Source of the DNA: ZAX-1 sp046533095 | Lineage (GTDB): Bacteria; Bacillota; Clostridia; Lachnospirales; Lachnospiraceae | Direction of reading: 5' to 3' | DNA: 64,000 nt | NCBI GenBank assembly: GCA_046533095.1 | Contig: JAJQRA010000036.1 | Span: forward strand, 1 to 64,000 | In this document: positions 44,840 to 54,359 of the stretch, one piece after another | Layout: each line of letters starts with the position of its first letter | Position numbering within the stretch: position 1 is the stretch's first letter | Notes under the pieces: model-generated | What the model saw: the letters and a program-made list of their open reading frames with translations, nothing else | The model's database searches: none | What the model was told of the DNA's origin: nothing | Translations under genes and position numbers: made by a program

Positions 44840-47800
44840 ATGATAAACACTATTTTACATAATTTTAAAACTCCACCTCTAGGCTATGGCGAAGTACCTT
44901 TTTATTGGTGGGTAGGAGATCCACTTACTAAAGAAAGGCTTTCGTGGCAGATGGAAAAATTGGCAGGCAAAAAAATAAGTGGGTTGCAAATTAATTATGC
45001 CCACACAGATGAGGGTGGACATTCTTGGGGGCTTTCCTATGAAAGTGATCCGCCAATTTTCACGGAAGAATGGTGGGAGCTTGTTGGTTGGTTTATGGAG
45101 CAGTGTAAAAAGAACGGTTTTTCTGTGAGTTTAAGTGATTATACATTATGCTCACCTGGACAGGGACATCATACCGATGAGATTATTAGAGATAATCCAG
45201 GAATATGCGGAAAGAATCTTACATATGAACAGATTGAATTAGCAAAGGGCGAATGCTTTGAGCTTGGCGGAAATATTGTTGCCGCAAATTGTTTATTTAA
45301 AGACAACACAGATTTACTAGAATTAGAACTGGGTCAAAAGTTTATAGCAGAGAAAGATTGTGAAATAGCTGTTGTTAGAGCAGAAACAGTGGAATATTCC
45401 ATTGATCCAATGGACGTAAGAAGTGGTCAAGAAGTAATTAGAACATATTTCCAAAGATTTGAAGATCATTTCGTGGGTGAGGGCGGAAAGGGCCTTAACT
45501 TCTTTTTTTCAGACGAATTGAATTTTGGGATTTCAGGTGATTTGTGGAACAAGCAATTTGAAAAAGAATTCTTCAATTATAAAGGATATGATATTAAGCA
45601 GTATCTTCCGGGATTGTTTATTGATATAGGGGACATTACACCTAAAATACGATTGGATTATAGGGATGTGGTGATCCGGTTAGAAGAAAAAAATTATTTT
45701 AGTCCAGTATATGAGTGGCATGAAGAAAGAGGAATGACTTATGGTTGTGATCACGGCGGTAGAGGAAAAGATGTAGTAGATTTCGGTGATTATTTCAGGA
45801 CACAGAAGTATAATCAAGGTCCTGGATGTGATCAGCCGGGTTTGGAATGTGATTTAATTAAAAACAAGGTTGCCTCCTCTATAGCACATCTATATAAGCG
45901 ACCAAGAACATGGCTGGAAGGTTTTTACGGTTCAGGATGGGGAACAACCACTGAACAAGTAACAGATGCGATATTCAGAAATTTTGCTACTGGGCATAAT
46001 TTACTTTCCTTACATGGATTGTACTACACCACGAAAGGTGGATTTTGGGAATGGGCACCGCCTTGCAATCATTTCCGTATGCCTTATTGGGCTTGCATTG
46101 ATCCTTTGCTTGATTGTAACGAGCGGTTGAGTTACTTGCTGAGCCAAGGCGTACATGTATGTGATGTGGCTATTGTATATCCTACTGCGGCTATGGAAGC
46201 GGATAGACAGATTGGTCAAAAGTCAGTTGATACTGCTTTTGAACTTGGTGAATTTTTGTATCAAAAGGCCGTTGATTTTGATTTTATTGATTTTGAATCA
46301 ATTGACCGAGCAGAGATTAGCAACAATCATTTGTGCGTTTCAGGAGAAAAATACAAAGTGATTGTAATTCCTTCTATGCGTGCAGTCCGTTTTTCGATGA
46401 TAGAAAAACTTGAATTATTTAAACGGCAAGGAGGGATCGTTATTATACTTGGGGAACTCCCAGTAGAAAGTGATAGAGCTGGACGAAACGATCAAAAGTT
46501 AAATCAAATAGTAGAAGAACTCAAAGAATATCATGTGAATCGTAATGAAGCTCTACTTGATTTACTGAAAGAGAAAATAGAATTTGATTTTATTTGTACG
46601 GATGGGCAGCAACCATTTTTCATGCATAGAAAAATAGAAGATAATGATTTGTTTGTAGTATACAATTGCTCCAAAGACACGATATGTTCTTTTAGGGCGC
46701 AAGGAAAGCCAGTTCTTATGAACCCATGGAATGGCGAATTGAAAAACATACTAGGTGCGGAAGAGAAAAATGGATATGTCACATGTAAGCTTCCATTGGA
46801 AGAAAAAGAATTACATTTGATTATGTTTAGCAATGATATTGAAGAAATGGATGTTCAAGTGCACTACAATAATAAAATTGTAGCTACGCAAACTCTTGAC
46901 AATGAGTGGGACTGTGAAATTGTTCCGACATTGGACAATGAATGGGGTGATTTTAGACTCCCTGCATTTAGTGGGTATATTGGTGCAGAAGTGCGTAGAT
47001 CGAAGTACATTGAAAAGGAGGTTGAAGGTGAAGGAACCTTTGGATTTGGTGATTTCTTTTTCCTTATCGCGGTTCCAAGAGATGTAGATACTGATGAGCT
47101 GGAAAATGAATTAAGAGAAAGGGATATTAATCAAATAGCCGAAACAATTGAGGTCAGTGGTGTTGAATATAGTGTTAGGAAATATAGATATTCAAACAGA
47201 TTTGGATTAGAAGATGATCCGGGGCACCAAGGATTTCATGGACTAAAAGGGAAGGTCACAAATGATTTTATTGCTTTAGGTCAAATGAAGCAAGAACCGC
47301 CACGAAATATCTATGACAATTATGTGGATGAAGGGAAAAAATATTATTTGTTTACACATGTTTTTTGTGATGATGAAAAAAGTATCGCTCATATTATCAC
47401 AGGAGAAACAAGACCAGAAAACGCATGGATTAATGGGGAGGAAGTTAGCGAGGATTCGTCTGTGCAGCTTAGTGGAGGATATAACCGCCTGTTGCTGAAA
47501 TATTCTAACATATGTAGAACCCATTTCATTTTGTCAAAAAGCGCAGATGTCTTGGACAATTATGAAGCTTATCCGCTTTCGATGGATTGGTATAATAATC
47601 AGAATGTATTTCCATACTCTATTTATACAACAAAGGAACCGTGCACATTTATGTTTTCGTCTCCTCCAGGTATGAACAAAATGAAATTCTATTCATACAG
47701 TCAGCCCCATGTAAATATAGGCGGTGTTGAAAAAACAGTTACAGAAACTGGTGAAGATTTACTTGGAGTGAAGCAGTATCGCGTTGATCATCTGTCTTTA

Positions 47801-48253
47801 TATGCAGAAGAGATAAGTATAACGGTTGAATCTGATGGGATTCATCGAAATACGGATATGTTACCTGAACAAATCTGTTTTGAATGTGGAAAAGGAAAAA
47901 TCACCTTAGGAGATTGGTCGAAGACAGAAGGGCTCTATAGCTATTCCGGCGCAATAAAGTATTTAAAACAGTTCCAAGTAGAGGATATGAGTAATCGCTA
48001 TGAATTAGAGATGGACAGTGTAGAATCAGCCTGTCAAGTTTATGTTAATTCTAAATTAGTAGAAACAAAGGTCGCACCGCCGTGGGAAGTTAATATTACA
48101 GAGTTTATAGTATCAGGCGAAAATACAGTTGATATTTGGGTTTATAATGCATTAGCTAATCATTATACAACAATTCCTACGCGGTATAGGGGTAGCCTAA
48201 AGTCTGGCATCATGGGAGCAGTGAAGATCAATCAATATGCAATAGATGAGTAA
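44840..48253 (+). CDS. GH106-like alpha-L-rhamnosidase
   Basis: A 1137-residue protein of the large GH106-type glycosidase group, recognised by the barrel start (FKTPPLGYGEVPFYWWVGDP), the catalytic-region motif NFFFSDELNFG and RTWLEGFYGSGWG, and a C-terminal beta-sandwich region that resembles galactose-binding folds (CQVYVNSKLVETKVAPPWEV). There is no signal peptide, so it should act on imported oligosaccharides. The start is set at 44840 because AAAGGAAT lies just upstream; 44834 is an alternative. The long frame that begins at 44714 runs across the hairpin and is rejected. The sugar specificity is inferred. Confidence 0.7.
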   Translation: MINTILHNFKTPPLGYGEVPFYWWVGDPLTKERLSWQMEKLAGKKISGLQINYAHTDEGGHSWGLSYESDPPIFTEEWWELVGWFMEQCKKNGFSVSLSDYTLCSPGQGHHTDEIIRDNPGICGKNLTYEQIELAKGECFELGGNIVAANCLFKDNTDLLELELGQKFIAEKDCEIAVVRAETVEYSIDPMDVRSGQEVIRTYFQRFEDHFVGEGGKGLNFFFSDELNFGISGDLWNKQFEKEFFNYKGYDIKQYLPGLFIDIGDITPKIRLDYRDVVIRLEEKNYFSPVYEWHEERGMTYGCDHGGRGKDVVDFGDYFRTQKYNQGPGCDQPGLECDLIKNKVASSIAHLYKRPRTWLEGFYGSGWGTTTEQVTDAIFRNFATGHNLLSLHGLYYTTKGGFWEWAPPCNHFRMPYWACIDPLLDCNERLSYLLSQGVHVCDVAIVYPTAAMEADRQIGQKSVDTAFELGEFLYQKAVDFDFIDFESIDRAEISNNHLCVSGEKYKVIVIPSMRAVRFSMIEKLELFKRQGGIVIILGELPVESDRAGRNDQKLNQIVEELKEYHVNRNEALLDLLKEKIEFDFICTDGQQPFFMHRKIEDNDLFVVYNCSKDTICSFRAQGKPVLMNPWNGELKNILGAEEKNGYVTCKLPLEEKELHLIMFSNDIEEMDVQVHYNNKIVATQTLDNEWDCEIVPTLDNEWGDFRLPAFSGYIGAEVRRSKYIEKEVEGEGTFGFGDFFFLIAVPRDVDTDELENELRERDINQIAETIEVSGVEYSVRKYRYSNRFGLEDDPGHQGFHGLKGKVTNDFIALGQMKQEPPRNIYDNYVDEGKKYYLFTHVFCDDEKSIAHIITGETRPENAWINGEEVSEDSSVQLSGGYNRLLLKYSNICRTHFILSKSADVLDNYEAYPLSMDWYNNQNVFPYSIYTTKEPCTFMFSSPPGMNKMKFYSYSQPHVNIGGVEKTVTETGEDLLGVKQYRVDHLSLYAEEISITVESDGIHRNTDMLPEQICFECGKGKITLGDWSKTEGLYSYSGAIKYLKQFQVEDMSNRYELEMDSVESACQVYVNSKLVETKVAPPWEVNITEFIVSGENTVDIWVYNALANHYTTIPTRYRGSLKSGIMGAVKINQYAIDE

Positions 48254-48304
48254 ATGAAGAAAATATAATCTTATGTGTTGCGCTGTATAGAAAGGGGATA
48301 CGTT

Positions 48305-49156
48305 ATGAGTAAAAAATATTCAAATTGGTTTTTAGTTCCAGCGATGACTATTTTTGTCATATTATTTTTGATTCCAATGATCAGCTCGTTTTTCTTTAGT
48401 CTAACGGTCTGGAATTTTAATGATTTCAGATTTGTGGGATTGGAGAATTTTAAGATGTTTTTTGCAGAGAGATCTTTGAATATTAGTATAAGAAACACGA
48501 TGGTGTATGCAATATTGACATGTGCTTTAAAGGTAGTTCTCGCATTATTGATTGCTGTATTTTTAACAAGTGCAGTCAAAAGTAAAAACATTATTAGATC
48601 GATTGTATTTTTCCCGAACCTTGTGAGTACAATTGCGGTAGGAACTACATTTAGTGTTTTGATGCATCCGTCAAAAGGCTTAATCAATGTTGTTTTGGGA
48701 CAATTGGGTTTGCCTGCCGTTGACTGGCTTGGAAATGTTAAGATAGCATTATATTCGGTAATTTTAACAGATGTGTGGAAGGGAATTGGTATCGCAACGA
48801 TTATTTTTATTGCGGGTATTCAATCAATTGACCGGACATATTATGAAGCAGCCGCTATCGATGGAGCAACTGGGTTTAAGCGGTTCTTGTATATTACAAT
48901 TCCTCTTTGTCGGGCGGCTATGAATTCAGTAATCATCCTTTCATTTATTGGTGGTATGAGAACTTTTGATTTGATATGGTCTATGACCGGGGGAGGTCCT
49001 GGATTTTCGACTGAGGTAGTGGCATCTATTGTATATAAACAATACGCTGCAGGATTTTATGGTTTATCTATAGCGGGTAATGTTATCATGCTTGCTATGA
49101 TTGCACTGATTGCTTTCCCACTGCAAAGATACTTATTGAGCAAGGAGGTCTACTAA
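48305..49156 (+). CDS. Carbohydrate ABC transporter permease, MalF type
   Basis: A 283-residue permease with about six membrane helices and the ATPase contact loop YEAAAIDGATGFKRFLYITI. Start ATG 48305 (MSKKYSN) has AAAGGGG 7 bases upstream. The stop is directly followed by the MalG-type gene start. It should import oligosaccharides bound by the 43371 lipoprotein, with a shared ATPase from elsewhere. Confidence 0.9.
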   Translation: MSKKYSNWFLVPAMTIFVILFLIPMISSFFFSLTVWNFNDFRFVGLENFKMFFAERSLNISIRNTMVYAILTCALKVVLALLIAVFLTSAVKSKNIIRSIVFFPNLVSTIAVGTTFSVLMHPSKGLINVVLGQLGLPAVDWLGNVKIALYSVILTDVWKGIGIATIIFIAGIQSIDRTYYEAAAIDGATGFKRFLYITIPLCRAAMNSVIILSFIGGMRTFDLIWSMTGGGPGFSTEVVASIVYKQYAAGFYGLSIAGNVIMLAMIALIAFPLQRYLLSKEVY

Positions 49157-49990
49157 ATGAAAAAGAAACAAACTGCTAAACAATGGATTGGGAATATCGT
49201 CGGAATTCTTTGTGCTGTTATAATTTTCATTGTTCCATTTTATTTTATGTTTGTAAACTCCTTGAAAGGGAGAAAAGAGGCAAACTTGCTTAGTATTGCG
49301 CTGCCTGATCGGTTGCAATGGGAGAATTACTGGGAAGTCTTGACGATGAATAACGGTATTGTGTTAACAGCATTTAAGAACAGTACGCTGTTGATGGTTG
49401 GATCGGTTATCGTGCTGATTATAACATGTTCTATGGCAGGGTACGTATTACAGCGAAAAAAAAATAAGGTTATGAGCATTGTAAACGCAGTTTTTCTTAT
49501 TGGACTAATGGTGTCGCCAGCAATTTTGCCGACCATTTGGGTTATGCAGGGACTTGGGATTTATAAAACGCTTGTAGGTATGATTCTTGTGGAGGTAGCA
49601 TTGAATATTCCGTTTACAGTCATGCTGTACCGCGGATACATGGGATTTATTCCAGTTGAACTTGAAGAAGCTGGATACATCGATGGGTGTACGAAATTTC
49701 AGATGTTTACAAAAATCATATTTCCATTGTTAAAGCCGGCAACAGCGACAGTTACAATTCTTACTGCCGTAACGGTGTTTAATGATTTTGCTAACCCGTT
49801 ATATTTTTTGCCAGGAACCAAAAATGCAACCGTACAGTTGACCTTGTATAATTTCACGAGTCAGTATGCAAGCTCATACAATTTGCTTTTTGCAGATGTG
49901 ATTCTCATCACGATTCCAATGTTGATTCTGTTTATTATCTTCAATAAGAAAATTATAGATGGAATGGTAGCGGGTGCAGTTAAATCTTAA
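49157..49990 (+). CDS. Carbohydrate ABC transporter permease, MalG type
   Basis: A 277-residue permease with about six helices and the loop EEAGYIDGCTKFQMFTKIIF. The ATG abuts the upstream TAA, and AAGGAGG lies 9 bases before it, within the previous gene. It forms the channel with the 48305 product. It is the last gene of the ROK-controlled fucose/rhamnose locus. Confidence 0.9.
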   Translation: MKKKQTAKQWIGNIVGILCAVIIFIVPFYFMFVNSLKGRKEANLLSIALPDRLQWENYWEVLTMNNGIVLTAFKNSTLLMVGSVIVLIITCSMAGYVLQRKKNKVMSIVNAVFLIGLMVSPAILPTIWVMQGLGIYKTLVGMILVEVALNIPFTVMLYRGYMGFIPVELEEAGYIDGCTKFQMFTKIIFPLLKPATATVTILTAVTVFNDFANPLYFLPGTKNATVQLTLYNFTSQYASSYNLLFADVILITIPMLILFIIFNKKIIDGMVAGAVKS

Positions 49991-50554
49991 AGAGATAGTT
50001 TATATTTACGTATAATGATTAAATATAATTCTTCGAATCAGATATCGTTTTTTAGCGATGTTCTTGTTGACATTTTGGATTAGTGGATGTTTAAATGTCA
50101 TGTTGCTATGGTTACATGAAGAAGATGTTAGATGTATTGGAGAAAACAAGGATTAGTGTCAACTTCCTGTAAAAATTGTACTAGAGAAAATCATAGGAGA
50201 CAGTAAGATCTGTGGCACAAATGATGAGATAATCGCGCATAACGGATGATTCGCAAAGCTATATCGTATTCAGCAAAATAGCCTCGGCTGGACTGTCGCA
50301 AGATAATGGAAGGCTAATTAGAAAAAATGCAAATTGACAAGCCAAGCGACATCGTTTATTATAATATTGCTGAAATCTTTCATTCCTCTGCGGGATTTTA
50401 TACCTTCAAGGGAGATGCTTCACGAAACGGATTTTGTTCGCAAGCAACGGTAAAAAGAAAGGTGGAAGGTTCATTTATATCCTGTTGTGGCCACTATCCG
50501 AGAATGGGATATACGGCCTTAGCACAGGGTAACGAAAAAAACGGAGGATCGCCC
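49991..50554. other. Intergenic stretch with IS-end-like repeat
   Basis: No gene is supported here. The frame open from 50327 merely extends the yesN-type gene upstream past its SD and is rejected. The only recognisable item is the direct repeat at 50157, which matches 36164. Confidence 0.5.
50157..50183 (+). repeat. IS-end-like direct repeat, right copy
   Basis: TGTCAACTTCCTGTAAAAA is identical to the copy at 36164 and in the same orientation. The two are about 14 kb apart and bracket the fucose/rhamnose locus. Confidence 0.6.
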
Positions 50555-52174
50555 GTGGAACTGTTGCGCCTTTATCTTGTGGATGATGAAATAAACATAG
50601 TAAAGGGCCTTAGCCAGACCTACCCTTGGAACGAGATGGGCTACGAACTTGTTGGAACTGCATTAAGCGGTGAGGCAGCTTTAAAAGATTTTAAAAGCGT
50701 ACGGCCGGATGTTGTACTTACTGATATTCGGATGCGGGGAATGACCGGCATTGAGTTGATCAAAAAGGCACGTGAGATTTTGCCGAATACCCTTTTCATT
50801 GTCATTAGTGCCTATCGCGATTTTGAGTATGCGCAAAGTGCCTGTGAAATGGGTGCGTATTCCTATCTGCTAAAACCGTTTGATGATGAGCAGATTAACA
50901 GCGTTATGCGCTCTGCCAGAGAAACTTGGCAGGAACAAAAAAAACTGCTAAACGAGCATGACAGTTGGAAAAAAATATTGGTTGAAAACAAGAGCCGCTT
51001 TCAGGAAAATATGATTGAGGCATATTTGCGTGAGCAAATCACAAAAGAAGAGCTGTAGGATATTTTTTCTGAAATTGGATATAAGGTTGACAGACATACC
51101 TGCTTTGTGGCGATTTGCGTAAATTTGGATTTGAAATATAGAATATCCGACCCCCTGCAATTTGAGGTGCAGCGATTTTCTTTAAGCGAAGCGCTGGTAC
51201 GAAATCTGAAACCACACTACATGATTTGGAACTTGTATCAAGACAATAGGCAATTGATTTTTATGAGTGAAAGGGTACTAGAAAAGGAATCGGCAAAGGC
51301 ATTAGATCCGAGTGAGATAAAGGCCATTCTTTCAGAAATACAGCGGCGGCAAAATGTGGACATCCTATCAGCTATTTCACCGGTATGCCGGGGAATGGAC
51401 GCTCTTTATAATGCCTATCATCAGGTATTGCGTTTATTTGAACTGGCCTGTGAAGCTGGGGCCGGGCTATTTTCCTTAGACAGCATAGCCGATTCTGACC
51501 CCAAAAGATATTCTTCGTATAACGAACATCTTGTTTTGGATACGCTTACCAGAAACGATGCCGGACAATTAAAAACTTCCTATGAAAAATATATCCGTGC
51601 GCTTCCAAGTGAACGTGATGATGAATATCTGAAACGATGCGTACATCACTTGGCTATGAATGCCGACTTGCTTCTACGGGATACCTATGGAATGACCACG
51701 GACATGGAAGAACGTTTCCATAGTCTCTACGTTAGCCTTTTTGAAGTTGCCGCCATTAAAATGGTAGATATGCTGTACCTGCTTTTGCAGGAGGCAGTTC
51801 GTGCGCGCCTTTTAAAACAGGCTGAAAACATGGATGCGATTTCCGGCAACTATGTGGAAAAAGCCTGTGAATACATTGAGGAAAATCTGCAAGATCCGGA
51901 ATTGTCTATTACCGCTGTTGCAAATGCGGTATATTTAAATCCAGTGTATTTTGGTCGGATGTTCAAACATACATTAGGCCTTTCGTTCAAACGGTATTTG
52001 ATGCAGCGTAGGATTGAATTGGCAAAATCCCTTTTACTAAATGGGCAAAACCCCATCAATACTATCAGCGATATGATTGGTTTCATGAATCCATCTTATT
52101 TTACGCAGATATTTAAGCAAGAAACCGGTGTGCTGCCTAGCGACTATAAAGAGATAAAAAAAAGTGAGATGTGA
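50555..52174 (+). pseudogene. YesN-type AraC response regulator interrupted by an in-frame TAG
   Basis: The gene would encode 539 residues: a receiver (DD at 10-11, phospho-acceptor Asp57, Lys in LLKPF), a central linker, and two C-terminal AraC HTH motifs (SITAVANAVYLNPVYFGRMF and SDMIGFMNPSYFTQIF, ending LPSDYKE). GGAGG 7 bases before GTG 50555 sets the start. Codon 168 is TAG (51056-51058), and both sides stay in one frame with no other lesion, so a single C-to-T change (CAG to TAG) is the simplest cause. Without read-through, the DNA-binding part is lost. The partner kinase follows. Confidence 0.85.
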
Positions 52175-52367
52175 TTTCCGGCAGTCGTGGCTTTTATTTA
52201 TATTACAGGGAAGCGAGATGCGATTTCCGGCAATCGTGGCCTTTATTTATATTACAAGGAAAGCCAGATGCGATTTCCGGCAATCGTGGCCTTTCGTTAT
52301 ATTACAAGGAAAGCCAGATGCGATTTCCGGCAATCGTGGCCTTTATTTATATTACAGGGAAAGCGAG
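52163..52367. repeat. Four tandem 49-50 bp repeats between the YesN- and YesM-type genes
   Basis: GATTTCCGG starts at 52173, 52222, 52272 and 52322. The first copy includes the last codons of the yesN-type gene, and the last unit ends just before the SD of the kinase gene. A 17-base piece of the unit, GATGCGATTTCCGGCAA, also occurs inside the yesN-type gene at 51833-51849 and may be the source. Each unit has an SD-like AAGGAAAG before an ATG, and all three forward frames stay open. Confidence 0.9.
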
Positions 52368-52374
52368 GGAATAG

Positions 52375-54147
52375 ATGCGGGGGAAAAGTAGGTTTCGGAG
52401 TATTCGGGGTAGGGTGTTTTTGTACACGGTATCTGTCCTTATTGTTTTGATGGGACTCGTTATTATTGTGACAAATTTTATTGTTGACGGCTATTTAAAG
52501 GATATTGCCATTGAAAAATACCTGTCTTCCGGTACTGTTCTGGAAAACGATATTGCCGCCCGATTTGAAGCAGTGGAAAAGCAGACGGAGAATTTTATTT
52601 ATAATGAATATATCCAGCGTTCCCTAGAGCCGGAACCGATGAGCATTATAGAAGAAGTTCAGGTGTCCCAAATTTGGACGCGCTTTAGCTCGCTGGCTGT
52701 TAAAAATGGGGTATACATTGATTTCGATGGCAATATTTATCAAAAGCAAAATAGGCCAAACTCGACGTCTATGTTTAACAAGGAAAATTTTGTTGAAAGC
52801 GGTATGGTGGATTATTTAGGCAAAAGCTATGCTAGAAGCCAGTGGATATATGAAACCGATACGGTTTTCGGAAGTGGGGAACCTAGCTTGTTTTTGGTGC
52901 GCAATGTCCGCAACATGGGAACGCCGACGCGCAAAGGTGTTCTTGTGCTACGTATAGAAAATAGCTATATCTCAAAAGCATTCAACAATGTTAATGCCTC
53001 ACCCAATCTTTTGTACATGCTGTTGGATCCGGATCGGAATGTGTATTATGCACAATACCAAAACGACTTTGAGCAGGATACACAAAAGAATGCTGAAATC
53101 GTTTCAAAACTTCCCACTTCACTGCAAGAGGGGAGTGTGATTGAACTGCCAAAGCAAATTTTATTCGTCTATGATAAAAACCTATATGGCATGACATTAG
53201 TTGTGTCGGTGCCTAATACAGTAATCTATCAAGTCGCTACGGACATTCAGAGGAATTTCATTTTGGCATCCCTGCCTTTGACCGTCTTTGCCATTTTAAT
53301 GAGCATATTATACGCACATAATTTTACCCGGCCCATACGCAAAATCAGTATGGCCATGGGGCACTTTGACGGAAACTGCGCTTCCTCGCAGTTGGAGATT
53401 CACACAAACACGGAACTGGATGCAATCAGCTCTGCGTATAACAGTATGGTGGAACGTATAGCAAAGCTGCTTCAAGATGTGTCGGCGAAAGAGAAAGAGT
53501 TAAAAGAGCAAGAACTGGATTCTCTTTTGTATCAAATCAACCCTCATTTTCTTTACAATACATTGGACAATGTGTACATGATGGCTCGTGTGGAAGGTTG
53601 TAGATCAATCATGGATATCACCCAATCACTTTCTGCTATGCTGCGCATTAGTTTAAACAAGGGCGGCGACATTGTATCCGTAGAAAAGGAAATGAACCAC
53701 GTTTCGGCCTATATGGAGATACAAAAAATACGCTATGAGGGCCTATTTGCCTATACCATTGACTGCCAACCGGATGTGGCACAATGCAGCGTGATGAAGT
53801 TGGTTTTGCAGCCAATTGTGGAGAACAGCATTAAATATGGTTTTGCAAAAATAACGGAGGGTGGCCACATAAGTATAGGCGCTTGCAAACAGGATGCGTA
53901 TATCTTATTCACCATAGAAAATAATGGTGAATCAATCTATTCAAAAAAAGCGGAGGAAATCAACGGCATATGCCGACTGGATGCGAATGCCATGCGAAAT
54001 ACACTGTTTTCTGAAACCGGTGGATTCGGCATTTACAATATTGTCAGTCGCCTGCGTATCAAATATGACGATAATTTTGAACTTAAATATACGATTTTAG
54101 ATAGTGGCGGAACCAGATGTACGTTGAAGATGCCAATCGAGGGGTGA
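52375..54147 (+). CDS. YesM-type sensor histidine kinase
   Basis: A 590-residue kinase: transmembrane helix at about 13-37, extracellular sensor to about 292, second helix at about 294-316, HAMP domain, His_kinase domain with phospho-His391 (QINPHFLYNTLDN) and an HATPase domain (VENSIKYGF and GFGIYNI). It should phosphorylate the YesN-type regulator encoded just upstream, probably in response to an extracellular sugar or binding protein. The start codon follows the SD GCGAGGGA immediately after the tandem array. The regulator is interrupted by a stop, so the kinase may now lack a working partner. Confidence 0.92.
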   Translation: MRGKSRFRSIRGRVFLYTVSVLIVLMGLVIIVTNFIVDGYLKDIAIEKYLSSGTVLENDIAARFEAVEKQTENFIYNEYIQRSLEPEPMSIIEEVQVSQIWTRFSSLAVKNGVYIDFDGNIYQKQNRPNSTSMFNKENFVESGMVDYLGKSYARSQWIYETDTVFGSGEPSLFLVRNVRNMGTPTRKGVLVLRIENSYISKAFNNVNASPNLLYMLLDPDRNVYYAQYQNDFEQDTQKNAEIVSKLPTSLQEGSVIELPKQILFVYDKNLYGMTLVVSVPNTVIYQVATDIQRNFILASLPLTVFAILMSILYAHNFTRPIRKISMAMGHFDGNCASSQLEIHTNTELDAISSAYNSMVERIAKLLQDVSAKEKELKEQELDSLLYQINPHFLYNTLDNVYMMARVEGCRSIMDITQSLSAMLRISLNKGGDIVSVEKEMNHVSAYMEIQKIRYEGLFAYTIDCQPDVAQCSVMKLVLQPIVENSIKYGFAKITEGGHISIGACKQDAYILFTIENNGESIYSKKAEEINGICRLDANAMRNTLFSETGGFGIYNIVSRLRIKYDDNFELKYTILDSGGTRCTLKMPIEG

Positions 54148-54359
54148 TGACTCGTTATTCTATAGGTTTATTTTTTTATATTGCACATATTGTTTTTGAT
54201 ACAGGTCTTACGAGTAGGCATAGTATACTGTCCTTGAATAACTTACCTATGGTAAGGAATGGTGCATGGTATGGTTGAAACATCAGCCGTTTAATATCCA
54301 CATAATTTTGCACAGTTCCTACCAAAATATGAATGGGTACGATTAAAGGAGGAAGTAGT

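Noticed and set aside
50327..50554. N-terminal extension of the YesN-type regulator to 50327
   Set aside because: The receiver domain starts right after GTG 50555, which has a good SD; the upstream codons show no homology to the family.
52164..52450. Three overlapping forward frames of 67-87 codons across the 49-50 bp array
   Set aside because: A period not divisible by 3 cycles one sequence through all frames; the peptides are repetitive, and no frame is favoured.
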